DNA of 64,000 nt, from the NCBI RefSeq assembly GCF_023343835.1, contig NC_064449.1, positions 62,001 to 126,000 on the forward strand. The letters are read 5' to 3'. Under the pieces are notes generated by a model. That model did not search any database. It was not told where the DNA came from and was given only the letters and a program-made list of their open reading frames with translations. Shown here piece after piece: positions 25,001 through 37,000 of the stretch. The position numbers were made by a program, and so were the translations under genes. The DNA is from Lagopus muta (Eukaryota > Chordata > Aves > Galliformes > Phasianidae). Positions within the stretch are counted from its first letter, which is position 1. Each line of letters begins with the position of its first letter.

Positions 25001-28000
25001 TTGGGGCAATCCCAGGTATTTATACAGACTGGGGAAAGATTGAGAGCAGCTCTGCGGAGAAGGACCTGGGGGTCCTGGGGAATGGGGTGAGTCAGCAGTG
25101 TGCACTCGCAGCCCGGAAGGCCAGCTGCATTCTGGGCTGCATTAAAAAGGGGCGGCCAGCAGGGACAGGGAGGTGATCATCCTCCTCTATCGCCTCTTGT
25201 GAGGCCCCATCTGCAGCGCTGCATCCAGGCCTGGGGCCTGGAAGGACGTGGAGCTCTTGCAGCGAGTCCAGAGGAGGCACTGAGATGAGCAGAGGGCTGG
25301 AGCAGCTCTGCTGTGAGGAAAGGTTGAGAGAACTGGGCTTGTTTGGCTTGAGAAGAGAAGGCTGTGGGGAGACCTCATGGTGGCCTTCCAGTGCTTGAAG
25401 GGAGCATAGAAACAGGAGGGGGAACGGCTGTTTGTGAGGGTGGGTGGTGACAAGGGGAATGGTTTTAAAGTGAGACAGGGGAGATTTAAGTTAGATATTA
25501 GGAGGAATTTTTTTCACCCAGAGGGTGGTGAGGCACTGGCACAGGTTGCCCAAGGAGGCTGTGGATGCCCCATCCCTGCAGGCATTCAAGGCCAGGCTGG
25601 ATGTGGCTCTGGGCAGCCTGGGCTGCTGGTTGGCGACCTGCACACAGCAGGGGGTTGGAACTGGATGAGCACTGTGCTCCTTTGCAACCCAGGCCATTCT
25701 ATGACGCTTCAGGATTGAAAAACATCTCAGCTGTGAAAAAGTGATCTCTTAGGACAGTTTTCAAGAGCCAGAAAGTTTCCTTTAAGTGACAGAAGCCCCC
25801 TGGCTTGAACCATTGGCTCAAGAAACAAGCTACTGGATGGTTCTACGTGAAAAAACTTGCTCTGAATTCTAAGCAAAAGAAGTTTTTTCATAGAAGTGAA
25901 AATAGTGATAATGCAGCTATTTAAAATCAGCTGCAGACAATTTGTTCAGATGGAATATTTGTCCCCTTCATATTAACATCTCTTATTAAGAAGGAGTGAC
26001 ATATCAGCATAGATACATGTTAATTTTTTGTGGAGTTTGTCTCTCCTTTCAAATTCCTTTACTGCCTGTTCTGAAGCTTGTTTTCACGCAGGCATCCTAC
26101 AAGGGCAAGATAAGGAGCAGAGCAACTGTCAGCCATGTGCTCTAGAGCTTATCTTGTGTTTTTGTGTTCTGTCCTGGAGAAGTTTAATCAAAGAAGGCTG
26201 CAGACATGTGGAAGTGGTTGCAAGTAAATTATGTGCAGTGTTTGTGTTGTGATGTAGACTTGAAGTTTGCCTGCCTTTATGAAGCCTTCCAGGGCTGTGC
26301 TTGTGTTTGAAAAGACTTGAGAGTTTCCAAAATGGAGATTTGTGGATATTGATGAGTTTCATTGCTGAAATGTGCTTATGAATGGAGGGGGATGCCCCGT
26401 GCATCTTTAGTGTTGTTTAGTAAGCAGACGAATGTCAGGCTGTAAAGTGGGAAAACTCTGGGAATTAGGTAAAGTTAGGTAGAAAGCTCTGGTATAGTAC
26501 TGAGTCACTAACGCTGCTCTCTTTTCTTTTATCCCTACTGCCTTAGGAAGGAGAAAATAATGATAAATTCTTCACACACCCCAAAAATGCCAAAGCACTT
26601 GCTGCCTACCTCTTTGCACACAATCACCTTTTCTACCTAATGGAGCTGAGTGCAGCGCTGCTTCTTCTGTTGCTGTCTCTCTGCGAGGCACCAGCTGTTC
26701 CTATGCTCCGTCTTGGCATCTTTGTAAGTACTTTGGGGGCATAATGTAGAATTCTGCTTGTTTTGCAGGGATGGGTAAGAGTAAAAGAAAGTTTAAAAGG
26801 AGAGGAAGAAGGTAGCAGTAGCAAGAGAACCATCTGGCTTGTTCTGCGAAATGGCTGACAGCAGATACGCCAGCCAACAAAACATCCTGTTTTTTCTGTT
26901 TTCATCTGAAGTGCACAGACCAACTTTGAAAGTGATACTTTTCAGGTCACCAAGTTTGTGGCAGATCTTAACTTCTGTAGCTATTTAGAAGCCTTTTTTT
27001 CTTTTTTTTTCTCCTTGTGAAAGCTTAGGAATGTGTGTATGTTTTGATTAGGGTGGCTTAATGGAATGTAACAGGGGCAAGTGTAGAGTCTGGACAAGAG
27101 CAATCCCAGATACCAGTATAGGTTGGGGACTGACCTGCTGGTGAGCAGTGTAGGGGAAAGAGGCCTGGGGGTCCTGGGGGACAGCAGGATGACCGTGAGC
27201 AAGCACTGTGCCCTTCTTGCAGCCAAGAAGGCCAGTGGCATCCGGGGGTGTGTTAAAAGGCCTGTGGTTAGCAGGTCGAGAGAGGTTCTCCTCCCCCTCT
27301 GCTCTGCCCTGTGAGACCACATCTGGAATATTGTGTGCAGTTCAGGGCCCCTCAGTTCAAGAAGGACAGGGGACTGCTTGAGAGAGTCCAGCTCAGAGCC
27401 ACACAGAGATGATAAAGTGGAGCATCTCCCTGACGTGGAAAGGCTGAGGGATCTGGGTTTCTTTCGCATGGAGGAGACTGAGGGGTGACCTCATTAATGT
27501 TGTAAGTATGTAAAGGGTGAGTGTTGGGAGGATGGAGTCAGGCTCTTCTCACTGACATCCAGTGATAGGACAAGGGGCAGTAGGTGCAAGCTAGAACATA
27601 GGAGGCTCCTAGAACACACTGGTTCTCAGCCTGGGACGAGTTGCTAAACCTTCTCACATCCCCTCCTCCTGCAGTTGTGAGAACTCTTTTTAACACATGT
27701 GTGTTTAACTTGAAGTTTGATGTCTAACACTCAAAAAATACAGTTTTCAAGAAGGAATGGACAAGCTGTGTTGTGTAGTATTGGTCCACAGCTGCTTCAC
27801 AAGGTACCACTGTCACACACAGTGCTAGGAGCACTGTTGTTCCTGGATAGAGAATCTACATCTGCTTTTGGAGCTGCTAGTGGCATCCTGAGCGTGTGTC
27901 AAGGTGTAAAAGAGTTTGACAGCCTTTGGATCCAAATGTTCCTCAAAATGTGTCAGAGCTGCATAACAGCATTTGAGTTTTGAGCTATGACTAAAGTGAA

Positions 28001-31000
28001 AGTTGTAAGAAATTTCTTTGTATTGTATATATGTATATAAATATATACATGTATGTATATATATATAAAAATGTATTTGTGATACACTTTGCATGTTTCA
28101 ACAGAGAAGGTGTTCTTCCCTGCTGCCAGAAGCCCCCATGTTTTTCCTGAGCCTGATCAGGACACAGTCTGTGGTTATTTGCAACCACAAATTATCTCTG
28201 CAACTCTATTTTGTGCACTTTAGCTAAAAATTTGCATGCTTCTTGGAGAAAGAAGAGGCAGAAGCATGGACTCTGTGCTTGTAATTGAAAGCACTGGTTT
28301 AAGCTTTGCTTTATTTTAACAGGTCCATGCAACCCTGGAGCTGTTTGCATTAATGGTGGTAGTCTTTGAGCTCTCAATGAAGATGAGATGGCTGGGCTTC
28401 CACACATTCATTAGACACAAGAGGACTATGGTGAAGGTAAGTTCACAGAACTGTGGAATCATAAAGGTTGGAAGGGACCTCTGGAGATCATCTAGTCCAA
28501 TTCCTTCTAAAGCAGATTCCTTGCAGCAGGTTGCACAGGAAAGTGTCGAGGTGGGTTCTGAATACCTCCAGAAAAGGAGACTCCGCAAACTCTTTGGGTA
28601 GTTTGTTCCACTGCTCTGTCATCCTCAAAAAACTTTTTTCTCATGTTCAAATGGAATCATAGAATCCTTAAGAGTTGAAAGGGTCCTTTAAAGGTCATCT
28701 GGTCCAACACCTCTGCAATGAATGTGGTTATCTACAGCTTGGTCAGGTTGCTCAAAGCCTGGCCCAGACTGTCCTTGAATGTCTCCAGGGATGGGGCTTC
28801 CACCACATCCGGCAGCCTGTGCCAGTGCCTTGCCACCCATCACAAAAGACTTTCTCCTCATATCCAATCTAAATCTACCCTCTTTTACTTTGAAACCATT
28901 TCTCCTTGTTCTGTCACCCCGCTGAAGGGTCTGTCCCCTTTTTTCCTGCAGCTCCCCCTTAGAAAATGAAGACCTTTCTCAGATCTCCCCAGAGCCCCAG
29001 GCTTGAGGTTCTCACACCCCAGCTCTCTCAGCCTGTCCTTGCAGAGAGGTGTTCCATCCCTTGGAGCATTTTAGTGGCCCCTCTGGCCGTGCTCCAACAG
29101 CTCCGTGTCTCTCCTGCACTGAGCAGTCCCCATCTGGACACAGCACTGCAGCGGAGGTCTCACAGCACACAGCAGAGGGGCAGATCTCCTCCCTCGCCCT
29201 GCTGGTCTCACTGCTTTGGATGCAGCTCAGGATACGGTTGGTTTCTGGGCTACAAGGGCGCAGTGCTGGCTCATGTCCAGCTGCCATCCACCAGTACCCC
29301 CAAGTCCTTCCCAGCAGGGCTGTGCTCCATTGTTTCATTCCCCAGCTTGTATCGGTAGGGAGGATTGCCTCAACCCAGCTGCATATCTCGCACTTGGCTC
29401 TGTTAAACTTACAAGGTTCTACTGGAGTCACTTCTCTCTGTCCAAGTCATGATGAAACTTCCTGTGTTCTAGTTTGTGCCCATTACTCCTTGTCCTGCTG
29501 CAGGACACCACCAAAAAGGGTCTGGCCCCATCCTCTTGACACTCTCCCTTAGGAAATTTATAATTGTTTATAAGATCCCCTCTCAACCTTCTCTTCTTCA
29601 GGCGGAACAGCCCCAGGTCTCAGCCTTTCCTCATAAGGGAGATGTCACAGGCCCCTCATCATCTTTGTGGCCCTCCACTGGCCTCTCTCCAGCAATTCCC
29701 TGTCTGCTTCAAACCAGGAGCCCAGAACTGAATGCAGTGCTCCAGGTGTGGCCTCCCTGGGGCAGAGCAGAGGGGTGGGAGAACCTCCCTCATCCTGCTA
29801 ACCATGCTCTGTGCATGGTATTGCCCTTCTTGGCCACAAGGACACACTGCTGGCTCACAGCCAACCTGTTGGCCTCCAGGACACCCAGGTCCTTGTCTGC
29901 AGAGCTCCCTGCCAGCAGGTCAGCCCCTAACCCTAACTTGTACTGTTGTGTGTGATTATTCCTCCCTAGGTGTAAGAGCCCTACGATTGCCCTTGTTGAA
30001 CCTCATTTTCCTCTTACCCCCCAGCTCTCAGCCTGTCCAGGTCATGTTGAATGGCAGCACAGTGTTCTGGTGGGTCAGCCACTTCACTCAGCTTTGCATC
30101 ATCAGCAAAGCTGCTGACAGTCATCTAATTGATTGTCAGTGATCCTCTGTCAGCATCTTTGGGAACCAAAGCAACCACAGTAACTGTTGGCCTTTACTGT
30201 AGGAGTGCAGCATAGAGATGTGTCTCAGCTGCCAAATGATTCTTGTGAGGTTTCCAAGCTCTTGGAGACAGTTCCCACCTTGCAAGTGCCTAAAGAAATG
30301 GGTGATCAGTGAGAGCTTTGTCTTTCCCAAGGGAGACTGCAGCTGTGCCTCTCATTAAACCCCTTTTTTGCAGACTTGTGTGCTGTTTGTACAGTTCATA
30401 GAAGCCATCGTGGTGTTGGTGCGCCAGACCTCGCATGTCCGCATAACGAGAGCTCTGCGCTGTATCTTCCTGGTGGACTGCCGCTACTGCGGGGCAGTCA
30501 GGAGGTGAGCGGTCAGACCCTTGGGTTCCCTGCTCTTGTGGAGGAGGTGGTGAAGGAAAAGCATGCTGGTCCTGCAGGCAGGCAGGCAGCTTGGGGAAGA
30601 GAGGTGTCTTTCATGAGCAGTTCAGTTCTCAGCAGTCTTCTGTAATTGAGATTGAAACGTCCCTGCTGCCTTGCCTGTATAGGGAAATTTCATAGGTAGT
30701 AACTTCGGCTCCAGTTGCAGAACACAAGCTGATGTGTGCTGTCCTCATCAGCATAAGCTGCCTCATGGAGCACAGCATGTGAGTGGGGATGCCTTGCCTC
30801 TGGCTCCTACATTTGCCTTTTAAACTGCTCAGTGCATTACAGAGGTAATGTCAGAGTCTGGAGAAAAAAAGCTGACAGTGGTACTCATCACTTGCAGTAC
30901 CTGAGCTGACTGCAAAGGGGTCAGCTTGGAGCTTGGAGTCAGTCTACCTTGCTATTTTTAATCCTTGGAGGAGGAGTGGGAGGAAGGTAATTCTCAAGTG

Positions 31001-34000
31001 TGTTTTGTTGTTTTTTTTATCAAATAGAGGATAAAATATGCAAGTTTTAGTTTATTGATGTTTTTTCCATTTCCAGAAACCTGCGTCAGATCTTTCAGTC
31101 CCTCCCACCATTTATTGACATTCTTCTCCTTCTGCTTTTCTTCATGGTGATCTTTGCCATCCTGGGTGAGTTGTATTTATGGAAGTATGTGTTTTTGATG
31201 CTCTGTCAACTTCAGTAAGTTTAGTCTGGACTTCCATGAAGCATACCAGTTACAGTCCTATCTTCAAAATATTTGTTTTCCTAAAAGATCAGTGAAATGT
31301 CATTTGCTAATATGTCTCAGTAAATATGGAGAAGACTTCCCAGATATTTGAGGAAAGTGGGCCTGGCAAAGAGTAGAGTCAAGACCCTGAACTTCAGGAG
31401 AGCAAACTTGCAGCTCTTTAAAGAAATTATAGAATGAGATCACCTGAGAAAGTGTCTTCAGGGACGTAGGAATGGAATAGAGATGACAGTTCTTTATGGA
31501 CACCTTTCTGAGACCACAAGAGCTCTCCACCCCCTGCATAAGAAATCAAGCAGGAGAGGTGGGAAACAGCATGGCTAGGCAAGAACCTGCTGATCAAGGA
31601 AAAGGAAAAGTACAGGCAGTGGAAGCAGAGATGGGTGGCCTGGGCAGAGTACAGGTTGCCCAGTTGTGGATACTCCATCCCTGGAGGCATTCAAAGACAG
31701 GCTGGATGGGATCCTGGGCAGCCTGATCTAATGGTTGGCATCCCAGCCCACAGACTGGAACTAGATGATCTTGAAGGTACCCTCCAAACTAAGCCATTCT
31801 GTGATTCTTTGCCTCCTGGATATTCAGGGATGGGACCAGGGAAGCCAAGGCACAGAGTAGGTTGGATGGTCACATCCAAAGGGTTGTGGTCAGTGGTTCT
31901 GTGTCCAGATGGAGGCTGGTCATGAGTGGTATCCCCCTTGTCTTGGGACTGATGCTCTTTAACATCTTTATCCATGACACAGATGACAGGATTGAGTGCA
32001 CCCTCAACAAGTTTGCTGATGACACCAAGCTGAGTGGTGCAGTTGACACAGTCAAAGGAAGGGATGCCAACCAGGGCATTCTGGGACAGGTTCTAAAAGT
32101 GGGCTCATGGGAACTTAATGACATTCAACAAGTCCAATTTCTGGGTGTTGCACTTGAGTTGGGGCAATCATAGAGTCATAGAATAGCTTGGGTTGGAAGG
32201 GACCCCAAGGATCATCGAATTCCAACCCCCCTGCCACAGTCAGGACTGCCAACCTCCAGATCTGGTACTAGACCAGGTTGCTCAGGACCCAATTCAACCT
32301 GGTCTTGAATGCCTCCAGGGATTCACAACCTCTCTGGGCAGCCTGTTCCAGCACCTCACCACTCTCCCTGTGAAGAACTTTCCCTTCACATCCAGTCTAA
32401 ACCTTCCCTCTTTGAGCTTAAAATTCCAGATAAGTGTACAGATAAGTACAGACTGAGAGAACTCCTGGAGAGCAGCCCTGCTGGGAAGGACTTGGGGGTT
32501 CTGGTGGAGGAAAAGCTGGATAAGTGCATCAGTGTGCTCTGGCAGCCTTGAAGGCCTGCCTGGGCTGCATCAACAGAGGGGTGGCAGTGGGCAGGGAAGG
32601 GATTGTCCTCTTATGCTCTGCCCATGTGGAGTATTGCATCCAGGCCTGGGGCCCCCAGTACAGGAAGAATGCAGAACTATAGGAGCAGGTCCAGAAGAGG
32701 ATAATGAATGTCCCGGGGGGCTAGAGCACCTCTTCTATGAGGAAAGTCTGAAGGAGCTTGGCTTTTTCATTCTGGAGAAGAAAAAACTCCAGGGAGACCT
32801 CACCGTGGTTTTCCAGTGCTTGAACGGAGCTCATCTAAGACAGCAGAAGCCAACTTTTTACATGGTCTGATAGTAACAGAACAAAGGGGAATGGTCTTAA
32901 ACTAAAACAGGCAAGGCTGAGGTTAGATGTTAGGAAGACGTTTTTTACAGAGAGGGTGGCAAGGCACAGGAACAGGCTGCACAGAGAAGCCGTGGATGTC
33001 CCATCCCTGGAGGCATTCAAGGTCAGGCTGATGCTTCCTGGGCCATCTGATCTAGTGGATGGCAACCTCCTTCCCACAGCATGGGGTTTGGAACTTGATG
33101 GTCTTTAAGGTTCCTCCTAACCCAAGCCATTCTATGATATTCTGTGCTCCATGATGCAGGAGAATGGCTTTCTGGTCCTTGGTGTGATTTTGGTCTTTGT
33201 GAGCAGAGATACCTTGCTTTCGCTTGAAACTAAACAGACTCCATGTTTCTTCTCTCTCTTCTTCTCTCTTCTGTTTCTGTAGGTTTTTACTTGTTTTCTC
33301 CAAATCACTCGGATCCCGTGAGTGTCACTGAGTCTTTGAATGGGAGCTGAAGTGCTATCTTGTCTAGTTCAAGAATCAAGTATTACCGTATAGATGTGGC
33401 TTATTTCTAAATGGTGAACGGGGAGGCCAGACGTTAGCTGGTGCTAGCAATAAAAAGAAGTGCAGAGGCTATGTGTGACAAGGCAGCTGGCAGTTTTACC
33501 CAGGGTTGACACCTGCTGGGAAGGAAGACAGTACTCTGAGGAAGCTTCCTCAGAGCCCCAAGGGAGCTTTCACGTAATTGTTCCTTGTATCTTAATTCAG
33601 TCAAACAAGCCACTTGCTCCTGTCCCCAGGGAAGGGAGGGATCTGGGTGAAAGATTGACTTTTCTGGACAGTGGTTGTCAAAGTCCACCAGTCCACTTGT
33701 TGCTGCTGTGCTATAAGTTTGTAACTTACTGGGTGTAATTACTACAAAATGTGTAGATTAGCTTTTAATTGTTTTAAGCCTTCGTATGGCACCTTTTGGG
33801 GACCTTTAAAAAGGATCAGTGCTAAAGTACCCTCCTACTGGGAGTATGAGGGAACTGTAGAAGTGACTGTATTGAAGTGTTGGTTTTATAGTTTGTTTTT
33901 GAATGAAATGTCACTGTGAAATTCTGCTTGCATTTTATCATGAGTGTTTTTTCTTTCAGTACTTCAATACCTTGGAGAACAGCCTCGTGAATCTCTTTGT

Positions 34001-37000
34001 ACTTTTGACCACTTCAAAGTAAGTTTGGAGCTAGAAAAGCATCTTTCCTTTTATCCCAAAAGAAATCCTAGCTGAGTTGAGCCTTTATTTGCAGAAATGC
34101 TGTCTGCAAATGTAACCACTTCCCTCTGCATGAGAGAGATTTTCCTGGGTTAGCCTGCATGGGAAGGACTGGTATTTTGTTTAAGGATGCTGTGACCCCA
34201 AATGCAGAGTTATCTCTAGGCCACTCAGGCCTGTTCATCATTGTGAGGGCAACAAGGGCAAGATTGGGCCCTGGTCCAAGGAGAGAAAGTTTCTGTTTTG
34301 TACTCCTTTGTTAGATAGCAGTTTATTGTTGTGAAGTAACTTCTTATTCCTCTGCTTCACTTCCCCTATCTAGTAAAAAGGGGATAACAACAGTGAGCAA
34401 ATACTGACCTGCTGTTAGGGAGAGCTCTGAGGATTACAAAATTAGCAAAAGACAGTAAATCTTAGGTTGTCACTCTGTAGTTCTCCTTATAGCAGGGCTA
34501 TATTGCTGTCACTGCTATGTGTTACAACCCTTAGCCATGCCACAAATCTTTCTTTGTTTTTTCAGGATTTACAGGAAATTTGCTTTTTCCTTTTCTTTGT
34601 ACTGTGCCTCCATGTTCTTGCTGCTTATTGCCAGTGCCATAAGCAGCTGTGATTTGCAAAAAAGTGCAAGTCCATGAATGTGGGTGCACACACAACCTGT
34701 TAACTATGTAGTGGAAACGTAGCATTCCAGTGCTTCAACTTGTCTTTTGGATACAGCTTCCCTGATGTGATGATGCCATCTTATGCTCGGAACCCTTGGT
34801 CGTGTGTCTTCTTCATAGTGTATCTCTCCATTGAGTTGTACTTCATTATGAACTTGGTGAGTACCCACTTACAGCCTTTGACTTCTCTGCCCAAATTTGG
34901 AGTTCACTGCCCAACAGAGTCTTTCCTGTTCCCAAAAGCGCTGTATAATAATCTGAGACCCTTTGGCAGAATAATTCCAAAAATGGCAATTTATCTACAG
35001 ATAGAAGCCTTCTGATATTTGACCATAAGGAAATGAACTAAATCACAGAAAGCAGAATGATATTGAGTATCTTTCAGCTTTCTTCACATTAATATCGTGT
35101 TAGGAGTGACATATTCAGTTGTACAAAGTGTATTGTCCTTTCCTGTCTTAATTATTCATTGTAAAATGGCTTTTTAATATTTGGACTTTGCTAAAATCCC
35201 TTTTAAATCAGTTTGAAAGCGGTGAAATTGCTAAGGGTGGCAGGATTTGAAGAGTGCTGACATATGCAGTGTGAGAGTGGCTGCTGTACTTCTGCTTCTT
35301 GAACCATCCAGAGCAGGGCTGAAACCAGCTCAGGTGATAATGTGGGAAGTGAAAAAGGGCTTTTCAAAGTTGTTGAGGAATTCTGCAACCCAAGGGAGAT
35401 GATTTTGATGTCTGGAAGAGGCTTGGATTTCACCATTGCCATACTAGATGGATTTGACATGTATGCCGGAACTTCTGTGTCAGGGATGAGTCGTGACAGC
35501 AGCCCTCAAAACCAGGAAGACACAAGGGCATTTTAGCAAACCTTTTCATATTGCTTTCTGTTAGAATACATGAGGTTTAGCCTTAGCTATGGAAAACAAG
35601 TGTGAGTAGTTAAGAGACCAGGCCCTCCCTGAAAAATAAGAAAAGAAAAAAAAAAGAAGAATTATCACATATGTGATGTGCTCTTTGCCCTTATGATCAG
35701 TGACACCTCACTATCTCCGTTCTGCTTCAGCCAACGCAGCACTCTGTAGGAGTCCTCTTGCAGGCAATGCCACTCTAGACTGAACGCTCCTGCCTGTTTG
35801 AGAAGCACTGACTCAAATTGCTGCAAAGAGTAATGAACAAACCGCTCGTCTTCTCTCTGCAGCTTCTTGCTGTTGTGTTTGACACTTTCAATGACATTGA
35901 GAAGAGGAAGTTTAAGTCCTTGCTGCTGCACAAGCGCACAGCCATCCAGCATGCCTACCACTTGCTCATCACCAAGCAGGTACAGCGTGCTGCAGGGAGG
36001 CTGAGAGCAGCCTGTGCTGTGGCAGGTGGGGAGGTCAGCCTCTGGAGAAAAGGAATTTGAATGCCAGCCCCCACATGAGGCCATGGAGGTACCTCAGTAA
36101 AATGAGAGAACTTTGTCCTGGAGCGCATGTGGTCATTGAGTTCTTCCTGTGGGTGACCTGGGGACTTGCTTGCTGAGCACCAGAGCTTAGAGGAGGGGAT
36201 GTAATACATGTGAAGGCACAGCCCAGCTGCTAGCTGCTGCATGAATAAATGGAGTGCAGACAGAACTAATTCATCTACTAACAATTCTTTAGGGGGGCGG
36301 AGTGCTTTGGGAGGGAGTTGGTTTCTTGTTTAACTTACGGAGTGGGAAAAGAAGTCAGGCTCAAGAATAACTCTCTTTTCTCCAGTAAATTGATTCACGT
36401 TTAGGGCATATTGGTTGTATTGAGGATTTCTGAGGAAGAGCTTGTATAATCAATGAATGTACAGATGTTATAATTATGAAATAACCAAGAGAGTTTGACT
36501 AAGCAGGTTATTATACTAGAAAGAGGATAGAGGGCTTACCCTTGTCCTGGGTTCACTGTAGATCTCCAAAGGACAGATCTGCAGCAGAAACCCTTCCCCA
36601 CTGGCAGCCAGCTCTTCAATGGTCTGGGAGAGGTGCAGCCAGGCTCCACCCCTTCAGGCAGCACAGCTGAATCGCCATCACTGTGCTCCCAGGGCTGACT
36701 CAGTGCTCGCCTCAGGTGGTCAATCAGAGGTTCAGGCCATGATTCAGCAGTTCCCATACAGGCTTGTAGTCTGAAAAAGGTGTCAGTAATAGGGACCTGT
36801 TAGGACATCTGATTTCCCAAGAAGAGTGGTTGAACTTTGCTTGGCATGTCTGGTTGAACAGCTCCTAAGGATGGGGGCAACAGAGAACAGCTCTGCATGA
36901 ACTGGAAGAACCGACTGCTAGGAGAGCTTTCTGTGTTCTGGGATAGTCAGCAGGTTAAAATAAATAGCTTCTGGTGCTTTGGGGGTCAGTTATCATAACA

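Noticed and set aside
36536-36757. Segment that felt repeat-like (opposite-strand frame of 73 codons)
   Set aside because: No CR1 hallmark, terminal repeat or duplication could be seen, so no repeat family is assigned.
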